From assembly GCA_022447685.1 (NCBI GenBank), contig JAKVAO010000056.1:1-18172 (forward strand): 18,172 nt of DNA. Reading direction: 5' to 3'. Each line of letters begins with the position of its first letter. The first letter of the stretch is position 1. This DNA is from Candidatus Caenarcanales bacterium. Its GTDB lineage: Bacteria; Cyanobacteriota; Vampirovibrionia; LMEP-6097. A program made the translations under genes and the position numbers. Shown piece by piece: positions 1 through 6,973 of the stretch. A model generated the notes under the pieces. That model did no database searches. It was not told the origin of the DNA and was given only the letters and a program-made list of their open reading frames with translations.

Positions 1-253
1 GAATTCTACTAAATCGCAATCAAAACCAAGATAACACCAAGTTATCTTAAGTGGGAAATCCCTCAACCATAGGCAAAATCAAGTTTCACCTCCAAAAAAT
101 CATCTCATTCTCAATAAGAACTCAAAAATAAAGAGAGACAAGAAGAATTTTTAGAAACTGAAAGAATAATTATTAGCTATATAAAATTGTTTAAATAATT
201 TAGCCAGGGGGGGGTACTTCAAGCACATAAGTTAACAGTTTATATAAAAAAGC
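1..253. other. Gene-free flank left of the insertion sequence
   Basis: I see no credible gene here. There is an 8-bp inverted repeat with a 5-base spacer at 28-48 (AAGATAAC/GTTATCTT), which could be the weak terminator of a gene outside the window. A run of eight G at 207-214 is conspicuous in such AT-rich DNA. The last bases before the insertion sequence are a run of six A followed by GC (246-253). Read on the minus strand this is GC plus six T, which may be the displaced tail of the terminator at 1593-1629. Confidence 0.5.
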
Positions 254-280
254 ACTATAGTGGACTGAAAACCTAAACCA
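254..280 (+). repeat. Left terminal inverted repeat of the IS
   Basis: Compared with the complement of 1564-1591 this gives about 21 of 27 matching positions with one gap. The best conserved parts are ACTA, AGTG, CTGAA and AAACCA. The inner copy of the subterminal motif lies at 293-306. Confidence 0.7.
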
Positions 281-365
281 GTAAGAGAGAAAAAATAAAG
301 GGTAAGAAATTACTTACTATTAATATATTTATCACAGAACTGAGTTAGTTTTCTAAATTTAGTTT

Positions 366-1223
366 TTAAGATGTATCAGAGCTTGCTTTAGCAAGCTCTG
401 ATACATAAACTTCTGTTGGCGGCAGATAGCCTAATGCTGAATGAAGTCTAGTATTATTGTAGAAATTTATGTATTTAGCTATCCCCAACTTAGCCTCTAG
501 TAAAGACTGATAGCGATTTACATAGACATCCTCATACTTAAGACTTCTCTAAAATCTTTCAATTGGGATATTGTCAAGCGCTCTACCTTTACCGTCCATT
601 GAAATTTTAATTTTTCTATCTTGAAGTATCTTCATGAAAGCATCGCTTGTAAACTGAGATCCTTGATCTGTATTGAAAATTTCAGGAAAACCATATTTGT
701 CTAAAGCTTCTTCTAGGGCTTCTATACAAAAATCTGTACTCATAGTATTTGAAATTCTAAAACTTAGTATCCTTCTTGAATACCAGTCAATCACCGCTGT
801 TAGATAGCAAAAGCCTGATTCAAGTTTTATGTAAGTTATATCTGTAGACCAAACTTGGTTAACTCTCTGTATAACTGTATTTCTAAGAAGATATGGATAT
901 TTTTTGTGAGCTTTATTAGGTACACTTGTCTTTTTACCTGGAAAAATTGCTTTGATTCCCATGGTTTGCATATACTTTAAAACCCTATCTCTACCAATTG
1001 GATAGCCATTTCTAAGCAGTTCTTGCCAGATTCTTCGATAACCATAAATTGGATATTTTGTATAAATTAAGTCTATTTCATGCATGCAGCTAATATCTTC
1101 TTCACTAAAACCTTGTTTCTGATAGTAGAATTTGAATCTGCTGGCTTCTAAAAGTTCAGTTTGCTTACGAATAGAGAGTTCTGAGTCTTTTTCTAAAAGC
1201 TTTTCTTTAGTCATCAAGTCCAA
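366..1223 (-). pseudogene. IS3-family transposase OrfB, interrupted by an amber codon
   Basis: OrfB would catalyse strand cleavage and transfer by an rve/DDE integrase domain. The protein opens at a TTG (1223) or at the ATG at 1212-1214. It carries the HTH_21-like region (YPIYGYRRIWQELL, about residues 59-70) and the catalytic triad D128 (STDITY), D186 (NTDQGSQF) and E222 (DNIPIERF). Immediately after ERF, where the family has Trp, the codon is TAG (549-551). The frame then continues for 60 more codons with typical IS3 C-terminal sequence (RSLKYEDVYVNRYQSL, FYNNTRLHSALGYLPP) to the TAA at 366-368. A single TGG-to-TAG change therefore explains the break. TAG ends other genes here, so recoding is unlikely. 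The last 16 codons contain a perfect hairpin (371-406). Confidence 0.9.
371..406. terminator. Perfect 16-bp hairpin inside the 3' end of orfB
   Basis: Positions 371-386 are the exact reverse complement of 391-406, with a 4-base loop TTTA. The hairpin lies within the last codons of orfB. It has no long U tract on either side (CTTAAAAACT on the minus strand). It may limit read-through across the end of the element or stabilise its mRNA. Confidence 0.55.
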
Positions 1224-1518
1224 GCTCCTTAACTTTTTTTTTCATCCAATTTGCTTCAACAGACAGTTCACCTATTTGACGAATGTATCTGTCTTCCTGA
1301 TCTTTCATTGCCTTTTCTAGATCTTTAACTTTTTTCTCTGCTGGATGCTTATCAAATACATTGCTACAGCTACCTAAAAATTGGCTACGCCAATTACTCA
1401 ACAGCTTTGGGGCTATGTTGTATTTTGATGCTATCTCGTTTAGAGTCGAATCCTCCCTCAGGGATTCTAGGACTACCTTCGTCTTAAATTTTGAATCGTA
1501 TGCTTTGCCTCGGGGCAT
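1207..1518 (-). CDS. IS3-family transposase OrfA
   Basis: This is the DNA-binding subunit of an IS3-type transposase, 103 residues, the usual size. The N-terminal half is a HTH_Tnp_1 helix-turn-helix (KTKVVLESLREDSTLNEIASKYNI, residues about 13-36, then LSNWRSQFL). The C-terminal half is a predicted leucine-zipper coiled coil (about 65-98). The ATG has a good ribosome-binding site, AAGGAG, 8 to 9 bases upstream. The 3' end overlaps orfB by 17 bases. A run of nine A lies just before the overlap (complement of 1234-1242). From this run orfB is in the +1 frame relative to orfA, whereas the usual IS3 arrangement needs a -1 shift. An AAGGAG also precedes the orfB ATG, so coupled re-initiation is an alternative. 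Confidence 0.88.
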   Translation of the reverse strand: MPRGKAYDSKFKTKVVLESLREDSTLNEIASKYNIAPKLLSNWRSQFLGSCSNVFDKHPAEKKVKDLEKAMKDQEDRYIRQIGELSVEANWMKKKVKELGLDD

Positions 1519-1563
1519 TGGTCTTTCTCCTTTTGACCTTACCCTTTATTTGTAACACCTTGG

Positions 1564-1591
1564 TGGTTTGATTTCTTCAGGTCACTTTAGT
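1564..1591 (-). repeat. Right terminal inverted repeat of the IS
   Basis: This is the partner of 254-280. On the minus strand it starts ACTAAAGTGACCTGAAG and ends AAACCA. The element stops one base before the terminator hairpin of the neighbouring operon begins. Confidence 0.7.
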
Positions 1592-1592
1592 A

Positions 1593-1629
1593 TTCTTTAA
1601 TCTAGATATATTTTATCTAGATTAAAGAA
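1593..1629 (-). terminator. Terminator hairpin of the folE-COG0523 operon, U tract missing
   Basis: Positions 1593-1608 (TTCTTTAATCTAGATA) are perfectly complementary to 1614-1629, giving a 16-bp stem with a 5-base loop. The stem overlaps the TAA stop codon of the COG0523 gene (1622-1624). On the minus strand the stem is followed by TACTAAAG, which begins the insertion sequence, and not by a U run. GC followed by six T is found on the far side of the insertion sequence. The original terminator was therefore probably split by the insertion. Confidence 0.65.
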
Positions 1630-2908
1630 GCGCCACTTCTTCATCACTCATGAATATACCTTCTTCAGTGAAAATCAAATTCTGCCATGGCGCGAATTCA
1701 TCTTTAAAAGTCTGCCAGTGCTTTTCACCAAGTTCCATTTCTTCATCAGTAAGTAAAGCTTGATCAAAACCTTTAATGATTTCATCTTTATTCATATCAA
1801 CACCGATGATTACGATCTCTTGTCTTCTATCACCATAAGGCTTCTCCCATAGATCCATAACAGTTCTAACTACATCAGGGTCAGTAGGCCAGTGTGTTTT
1901 GGGAGCAGCATCCCACCAGTATCCGAGCATACGTGATTCACAAACAGCTCCAGACTGTGACCAGTAACCGATCTTTTTCATTCTAGTTGCAAGCCAGAAG
2001 TATCCTTTAGAACGGATTACACCAGGCCAGTCTCCATTAAACCATTTGAAAATTCTTTCAGGATGGAAAGGTCTTCTTGCTGTATAAGTGAAATTCGTAA
2101 CACCATACTCATCAGCTTCTGATCTTTCTTCTTCGTTTAAAGACTCCATCCACTCCTCATGCTCTTCAGCGATCTTAGGATCGTACAAGCCAGTGTTGAT
2201 GATACTTGAAAGTGGTACATTGGCTTTCTTAGCTTCTATGATCTTAGCTTTAGGGTTTAAAGCTTTAATCATTTTTCTTACTTGAAGTCTATCTTCCTCA
2301 TCAATCAAATCCATCTTATTCATGATAACGACATTTGCAAACTCAATCTGTGAGATAAGTAAATCTACGATAGTTCTATTATCCTCATTATCTCTTTCGA
2401 TAGCTCTGCTACTTAAAAAGTCTTCAGAACCATAATCTTCTAAAAAGTTAAACGCATCTACTAAAGTTACCATAGTGTCGAGTTTAGAGATTTGATTTAA
2501 GGCATAGCCTTCTTCATCCTCAAAGCTGAACGTTTCGGCGACAGGCATCGGCTCTGAGATACCTGTAGATTCGATTACTAAATAATCAAAAGTCCCTTGA
2601 TCAGCGAGCTTCTTGATTTCTAAAAGCAAATCCTCCCTAAGAGTGCAGCAGATACAACCATTCGACATTTCAACTAACTTTTCATCAGTTCTACTTAAAT
2701 TCGATTCTTGGTTAACAAGCCCAGCATCAATATTAACCTCACTCATATCGTTAACTATGACTGCAACCTTCATTCCTTCACGGTTGGTAAGGATATGATT
2801 TAAAAGCGTAGTTTTACCTGCGCCTAAGAAGCCAGATAAAACTGTAACTGGTAGAAGAGGGCGTTCCTGAGCTACAACTTCTTTTATTTCACTATTTTCC
2901 GTACTCAT
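1622..2908 (-). CDS. COG0523 GTPase, ZagA/YciC/ZigA-type zinc metallochaperone
   Basis: This is a cytoplasmic G3E-family P-loop GTPase of 428 residues, about the usual length for the YciC/ZigA branch. Visible motifs are the Walker A loop GFLGAGKTT (26-34), the metal-binding CxCC motif as CICC (85-88), the ESTG Walker B region (113-116) and the guanine-specificity motif NKMD (197-200). The CobW C-terminal domain follows (TARRPFHPERIF, RSKGYFWLATR). There is no His-rich tail. In B. subtilis the related ZagA supports FolE under zinc limitation, and many family members are Zur-regulated. Here it is third in an operon with folE, which fits that role. The start at 2908 has AGGAG 12 bases upstream, a rather long spacing. 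Zinc as the metal is inferred from family and context; a cobalt or nitrile-hydratase role is unlikely. Confidence 0.9.
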   Translation of the reverse strand: MSTENSEIKEVVAQERPLLPVTVLSGFLGAGKTTLLNHILTNREGMKVAVIVNDMSEVNIDAGLVNQESNLSRTDEKLVEMSNGCICCTLREDLLLEIKKLADQGTFDYLVIESTGISEPMPVAETFSFEDEEGYALNQISKLDTMVTLVDAFNFLEDYGSEDFLSSRAIERDNEDNRTIVDLLISQIEFANVVIMNKMDLIDEEDRLQVRKMIKALNPKAKIIEAKKANVPLSSIINTGLYDPKIAEEHEEWMESLNEEERSEADEYGVTNFTYTARRPFHPERIFKWFNGDWPGVIRSKGYFWLATRMKKIGYWSQSGAVCESRMLGYWWDAAPKTHWPTDPDVVRTVMDLWEKPYGDRRQEIVIIGVDMNKDEIIKGFDQALLTDEEMELGEKHWQTFKDEFAPWQNLIFTEEGIFMSDEEVALL

Positions 2909-2952
2909 AATTTTTAAAAACTCCTGGACTAAATATTCTAATAAACTCTTTT

Positions 2953-3294
2953 TTAGTGCTGAAGAAAAAAGATTACTAGATTAACTGCATATAAGCCACC
3001 TGCAAAGAATGTAAGCTTCTTCGAAAAGTTATCAGCTTGGTTTGTAGAGCATCCACTATCATCACAACAAGCATCAGCAAAAGTCTGAACAAATATTGTA
3101 AACAATAAAATTAAACCAGAAAGAAGCATAACCTTATCTTCAATAGCTTCAAACCATGGTATCTCAAAAGCCGAACCAGATACTCCTGCAAGGGCTCCTA
3201 AACTAGAAATACTAAGTAAAAGCGGAATTCCACAACAGAAAATATGCATTCCACAACTCAGAATCACGAAGAACGGTGATAAGAACTTCATCAT
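2953..3294 (-). CDS. MerC-like Cys-rich small membrane protein
   Basis: This is a 113-residue integral membrane protein with about three hydrophobic segments (roughly residues 5-40, 52-72 and 92-111). The first carries CGMHIFCCGIPLLL, a Cys/His pattern like that of MerC-domain metal transport proteins. A loop at about 74-86 holds four further Cys (ADACCDDSGCST). It begins 2 bases after the folE stop, and AAGGAAATG overlapping that stop supplies the ribosome-binding site, so it is translationally coupled to folE. The COG0523 gene follows after 44 bases. I infer a role in moving or sensing a thiophilic metal, most likely zinc given its neighbours. Mercury is less likely, because no merA, merR or merP is present. 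The family assignment is from the motif only. Confidence 0.6.
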   Translation of the reverse strand: MMKFLSPFFVILSCGMHIFCCGIPLLLSISSLGALAGVSGSAFEIPWFEAIEDKVMLLSGLILLFTIFVQTFADACCDDSGCSTNQADNFSKKLTFFAGGLYAVNLVIFFLQH

Positions 3295-3296
3295 AA

Positions 3297-3917
3297 TTAC
3301 ATTTCCTTTTTTATTAGCTCCAAAAATTCTCTTCGTTTAGCATCGTCGATCTTAAAAAGGGCTTTACTCGCGATAGTAGTAGTTTTAGTGCTAGTTTTAT
3401 GAACTCCTCTAGTAGTCATACACTGATGAGCTGCACTAACTAGGACAATTACTCCTTTAGGTTCCAAATAATCATTAATAGCATCAGCAATTTGCTGTGT
3501 TAAATTCTCCTGACTCTGCAAACGCTTAGCAAACACATCAACCAAACGTGCAAGTTTACTTATACCTACAATCTTCTTATTAGGAATATAAGCTATATGA
3601 GCTTCGCCGATAATAGGAATCATATGATGCTCACAATGAGATTCAAGTCTAATGTCCTTAACTAGGATCATCTCATCATCATTTTCTATATCTTCAAAAG
3701 TAGTATTTAGTACCTCAGCAGCACTACTAGAATATCCAGAAAAGAAATCTTTATAGGTGTTAATAACCCTTTTAGGAGTATCTATAAGAGCTATTCTAGA
3801 GGGGTTATCACCAATATATGAGATAAGAGTCTTCACGGCTTCGATAGCTTGCTCTTCGCTAGGCTTAGTTTTTTCTTTCAATTCAGGATCTCGAAGGTTT
3901 CGCATATAGCTGCCCAT
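3297..3917 (-). CDS. folE: GTP cyclohydrolase I, zinc-dependent type (GCYH-IA)
   Basis: The enzyme converts GTP to 7,8-dihydroneopterin triphosphate, the first step of folate and other pterin synthesis. At 206 residues it has normal length. The zinc ligands are all present: C95 and H98 in SHCEHH and C166 in SAAHQCMTTRG. The spacing of 71 residues between the two Cys equals that between C110 and C181 of E. coli FolE. Further signature segments are HIAYIPNKKIVGISKLARLV and FAKRLQSQENLTQQIA. Zur regulons often carry the zinc-independent FolE2; this is not that type. Its placement with a COG0523 GTPase suggests a zinc client. The start could be ATG 3917 or the ATG at 3903-3905 (residue 5); neither has a strong ribosome-binding site. 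The candidate operator lies 19 bases upstream. Confidence 0.93.
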   Translation of the reverse strand: MGSYMRNLRDPELKEKTKPSEEQAIEAVKTLISYIGDNPSRIALIDTPKRVINTYKDFFSGYSSSAAEVLNTTFEDIENDDEMILVKDIRLESHCEHHMIPIIGEAHIAYIPNKKIVGISKLARLVDVFAKRLQSQENLTQQIADAINDYLEPKGVIVLVSAAHQCMTTRGVHKTSTKTTTIASKALFKIDDAKRREFLELIKKEM

Positions 3918-3935
3918 TAATATAATAACCCAAAA

Positions 3936-3948
3936 GTAATAATATTAC
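3936..3948. promoter_or_regulatory. Candidate Zur/Fur-family operator
   Basis: The sequence GTAAT-AAT-ATTAC is a perfect 5-3-5 inverted repeat between the divergent folE and His-rich-protein operons. It resembles the AT-rich palindromes bound by Fur-family regulators. It overlaps a possible -10 hexamer for folE (TAATAT on the minus strand, complement of 3942-3947) and lies about 30 bases upstream of the -35 of the rightward promoter. One bound dimer could therefore control both operons. The regulator encoded at 6942-7382 is the natural candidate. This is inference: the half-site is short and such palindromes occur by chance in AT-rich DNA. Confidence 0.45.
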
Positions 3949-3977
3949 ATTAAGAAACTTTAAAAAGTTCTAAAGTA

Positions 3978-4006
3978 TTGAAATTATCTTTACGTGGTGC
4001 TAATAT
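3978..4006 (+). promoter_or_regulatory. Sigma70-type promoter of the rightward operon
   Basis: TTGAAA (3978-3983) and TAATAT (4001-4006) are separated by exactly 17 bases, a near-consensus promoter. It would start transcription near 4013, about 22 bases before the ATG at 4035. A 6-bp inverted repeat (AATTGT/ACAATT) lies in the short leader just before the gene. Confidence 0.6.
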
Positions 4007-4034
4007 TTTAATTGTAATTTTGTAACAATTTGGC

Positions 4035-5168
4035 ATGGTAACAGTCTCACCTCAAGTTCAAAATCAAACAAAAAGCCTTGATCAAGAGCTTAGAGAAAGA
4101 GCGCTGAGTATATATATAGACACTTTAGGTGGAAAAACTTTAAAAGACTTAGAAGAAGATAAAAAACTTGTAGATTTCGTCACCGAATATCAACAAAAAT
4201 GGGGTTTTCACCTTCACATCAAAAACCGCAATGAACTAGACCCATGCGACGGGCACCATGCTCACGGCAATGAGGAATCCTCCGAAGACCAAGGTATAAA
4301 GCAACATAGTGAAGAAGAAATTAAATCTATACACTCAGAACAAGAGCACTCGCATAACCATTCAGAAGCAGAAGATAAACCCAAAGGCTTCCTAGAGTCA
4401 ATAATTGACAAAATAGGCAAGGACGACTCCATCCCCAAAGCTGCCAAGCCACTACTAATTAGATTTACCATCAATTCAGCAAATATTTTTCTTGCTCAAG
4501 GACTGAGCGCTCCACTTCATCAAGTCCACGCCCCAACAGAAATTACCAGCAGCTCCGCCGTTACTGTAATGCACATGATGAACTATGGCTCCAAGAAATG
4601 GGAAAGCCTTGCGAAGAATTTACTTACTATAGTGCCATTTGTCGCTCTTCACAGATTTATCAAAGTTCCAAGTTTTGTCATGAGGTCAGCGCTAGGCTTT
4701 GCAATCAGTCTTACAGAGCAGTTATCGAATGGCGACCAGAACAAATCAACTGGAGAAAAATTCAAAGATACTTTCACAAAGGATAGCTCAAAGTTTCTAT
4801 TCAAAGTTGCTCAAATGGAGGCTATGCTCAACACAGCAATCCCACTGGGGCAAAATATAGCCAAGAAAATACCCAACAAGGTCATGGCTTTCATTGCCCA
4901 GAATTTAGCCATGGTAGCAAGCTTTACAGTAATACCTGAATTATTCAACTTATTCAAACCAGATTCAGCTAAGTCCAAGGCTAAGGATTCAGATGCTGCA
5001 GCACTCACAGCAGAATTACTAGAGTGCCCTGTCTGTGGCGACGCGCATGGAGCCAATGTTCACTTAGCTGAAATTTCTGAAGGAATAAGTGCAGCAGGAG
5101 CGTCTAACGCAAGTAATCATGAGCACCTGCACTCCATACTGCATGACCATGGAGGAGTAATGACTTAA
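4035..5168 (+). CDS. His-rich protein with C-terminal CPVCGDAHG knuckle, unknown family
   Basis: I do not recognise this 377-residue protein. It has several likely metal-binding clusters: HLH (59-61), CDGHHAHG (71-78), HSHNH (105-109), CPVCGDAHG (331-339) and a His-rich tail HEHLHSILHDHGG (362-374). Between them, residues about 140-310 form weakly hydrophobic helices (LLTIVPFVALHRF, MAFIAQNLAMVASFTVIPELF). These could be membrane-associated but are not clear transmembrane spans. No signal peptide is visible. It is the first gene of the rightward operon; its stop overlaps the next start (TAATG), and a Zur-like regulator follows. I infer zinc binding, storage or delivery. The ATG at 4035 lacks a Shine-Dalgarno but sits well behind the promoter at 3978-4006. 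Confidence 0.75.
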   Translation: MVTVSPQVQNQTKSLDQELRERALSIYIDTLGGKTLKDLEEDKKLVDFVTEYQQKWGFHLHIKNRNELDPCDGHHAHGNEESSEDQGIKQHSEEEIKSIHSEQEHSHNHSEAEDKPKGFLESIIDKIGKDDSIPKAAKPLLIRFTINSANIFLAQGLSAPLHQVHAPTEITSSSAVTVMHMMNYGSKKWESLAKNLLTIVPFVALHRFIKVPSFVMRSALGFAISLTEQLSNGDQNKSTGEKFKDTFTKDSSKFLFKVAQMEAMLNTAIPLGQNIAKKIPNKVMAFIAQNLAMVASFTVIPELFNLFKPDSAKSKAKDSDAAALTAELLECPVCGDAHGANVHLAEISEGISAAGASNASNHEHLHSILHDHGGVMT

Positions 5169-6973
5169 TGGTCGTTGAATTACTAGCTAGAACTAATGTC
5201 CTAGGCGCGAAACCATCAACTCCGAATGCTAAGCCTGAGTTTATCATTACAGTTCCTCGCTCTTTTACAAAAGAGCAAATCAATAATCTGATAGGAAACC
5301 TAGTTAATAAGTTTCACCATAAGAAAGATAGTTTTTTGATTCTGCCTGAAGCCAACACCAAGAGTAGGAATATAAAACTGTTTTTAATGCAAGCTGAAGC
5401 AGATAAACCACTAATATCTAAAGAATTCAAAAACACAGAAGACCTTGGAACAAGGATCCACCAAGAACTTGCAAAGCTTCCAATGGCAAAGAGTAAAGAT
5501 TCCAGTAAAAAGCTTTTACCTGAAATAAAAAAAGAAGCTGAAACAAAAAATCAGATAGTAAAATTCAATAATATAGAAGCATTAAAAAAAATACATATAT
5601 GTGGTGTTAATTGCGATGAACACGGAAAGGGTAATGAAGAGATTGTTGAGAAGTTAATCGCAGAACAAGATTATGGTAGCCATAATAATCCACAGGCAAA
5701 AACAGAGCAAGCTTCAAAACAAAATATAGACAAAACAAAAGTCCTAGATCAAAAACAAATAGATTTTATTCACAACAGAATTTCTGAATTAACAAAAATC
5801 AATGAGCAATTACTCGAACTTAGAAATGATAAAAAATCAATCCAAGAACAAGGAAACTGCGAAGAGGATGTCTATAAAAATCCGCAAAAACCTCAATGGC
5901 TACCCACCTTCAGTAAACATGATGGGTTCAGAGCTTACAAAATTCTGTATAATGAAAATACCAATACAGTGTCAATGACAGATCCGGATGGTATAGAAAG
6001 TGAACATCTATTTCCTAAATTCCACGCTGATATCCTTCACCCTGGAGAGCTTTCAGAATCAGAGTTAATAGTTCGTCCTATTTTTTATGTAGAGAAATAC
6101 CTCCAGCCAGAAATTGCAAAATTAGAAGCAACTCTATCTGGCAAGACTACAGTAGAACATAAAGATATAGTAAGAAATGACACTAAATTTGCAGAAGTAA
6201 AAGACGAGAGTATAAAGCAAAAACTCACAAAAGATATAAACAATGCTTTTAAAGCTTTAAAAAATACTTTTAAGAGATTAAATATTTCTCGAAAAGCTTA
6301 TGAAAGAGAGGAAGCTACCAAAGCAAGATTTGAAAAGGTGGCAAAATCTCAGTCTAATCCAAGCTCAATACTAAACGGCTCTTCTTTACTAAGCTCAAGG
6401 ACCTTTGGTTTTGGTAATGCAGAAGAAGACTTAATTAGAAAAAATAGTGAAAAAGCTTACCGAGATCTTGAAAACAGCTTCAATGAAAATATGCTTAGCT
6501 TTCAGAAAAAATTAGAGAAGGGGGGCTTTGAAGAGATTTCTTCCAATAAGGAAAGTGAGTTGTCGATAGAGCTATCCAAAGAATTAGCAAGGCAACCAGA
6601 ATTCAAAAACACCTATAGAGAGGAAAATGGTAAACGCGTTTTAACCGATATTAAACAAGTTTATTATAGAGCATTAATTGGACAGAGCATGCCAATAGAC
6701 AGTGATGATTCTATGAAAAACTCAGATGAAAATCTAAGTATCATAAATGCTGATGATTATTATTTCAAAACAATTGGTGGTCTCAGCTCATCCTCAAATG
6801 CAGAACCCGAAACATTAAGTTTGGAAAACCTAGAAGAAATACCAACTGAAGAGACAATACCTCCTACAGAAGAACTAACAAAAGACAGTACAGAAGAAAG
6901 TACAAGCCAAGAAAACACTGATAACATAAAAGAAGAACCAAATGACAGCCAAAATCAAAGCCCAGAACAATAA
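5168..6973 (+). CDS. 601-residue protein with a Cys/His knuckle and acidic tail, unknown family
   Basis: I do not recognise a domain. The protein is hydrophilic, without signal peptide or transmembrane segments. The N-terminal part (about 24-105) looks like a compact alpha/beta domain (EFIITVPRSFTKEQINNLIG, FLILPEANTKSRNIKLFLMQ). A knuckle HICGVNCDEHG lies at 143-153 and resembles CPVCGDAHG of the upstream protein. A charged helical region (about 195-230) precedes a second possible domain (240-310). A long helical stretch follows (345-450). The last 60 residues are rich in Glu, Thr and Ser and are probably disordered. It starts within the upstream stop codon (TAATG), and its 3' end overlaps the regulator gene by 32 bases, so the three are co-translated. 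A zinc-related role is inferred from the knuckle and context only. Confidence 0.72.
   Translation: MVVELLARTNVLGAKPSTPNAKPEFIITVPRSFTKEQINNLIGNLVNKFHHKKDSFLILPEANTKSRNIKLFLMQAEADKPLISKEFKNTEDLGTRIHQELAKLPMAKSKDSSKKLLPEIKKEAETKNQIVKFNNIEALKKIHICGVNCDEHGKGNEEIVEKLIAEQDYGSHNNPQAKTEQASKQNIDKTKVLDQKQIDFIHNRISELTKINEQLLELRNDKKSIQEQGNCEEDVYKNPQKPQWLPTFSKHDGFRAYKILYNENTNTVSMTDPDGIESEHLFPKFHADILHPGELSESELIVRPIFYVEKYLQPEIAKLEATLSGKTTVEHKDIVRNDTKFAEVKDESIKQKLTKDINNAFKALKNTFKRLNISRKAYEREEATKARFEKVAKSQSNPSSILNGSSLLSSRTFGFGNAEEDLIRKNSEKAYRDLENSFNENMLSFQKKLEKGGFEEISSNKESELSIELSKELARQPEFKNTYREENGKRVLTDIKQVYYRALIGQSMPIDSDDSMKNSDENLSIINADDYYFKTIGGLSSSSNAEPETLSLENLEEIPTEETIPPTEELTKDSTEESTSQENTDNIKEEPNDSQNQSPEQ

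Larger units (their letters stand above)
254..1591 (-). mobile_element. IS3-family insertion sequence, probably inactive
   Basis: The element has the IS3 organisation: orfA (helix-turn-helix) and an overlapping orfB (DDE integrase), both on the minus strand. Imperfect terminal inverted repeats are visible: 254-280 begins ACTATAGTGGACTGAA, and the complement of 1564-1591 begins ACTAAAGTGACCTGAA, about 21 matches in 27. A 14-base subterminal motif, AAATAAAGGGTAAG, is also present in inverted orientation at 293-306 and 1538-1551, probably a transposase-binding site. I see no clear target-site duplication, so the ends may be off by a few bases. orfB is interrupted by an amber codon, so this copy probably cannot move by itself. 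It sits directly against the 3' end of the folE/COG0523 operon. Confidence 0.88.

Noticed and set aside
207..214. Run of eight G as a functional element or phase-variation tract
   Set aside because: No gene or promoter is visible around it, so no effect can be proposed.
549..551. TAG read as a sense codon in this organism
   Set aside because: TAG is the normal stop of the lyase gene (10448-10450), the coiled-coil gene (11885-11887) and the acyl-CoA dehydrogenase gene (14432-14434).
3297..3917. Zinc-independent FolE2 (GCYH-IB), as expected in many Zur regulons
   Set aside because: The sequence has the GCYH-IA signatures and all three zinc ligands, with normal spacing.
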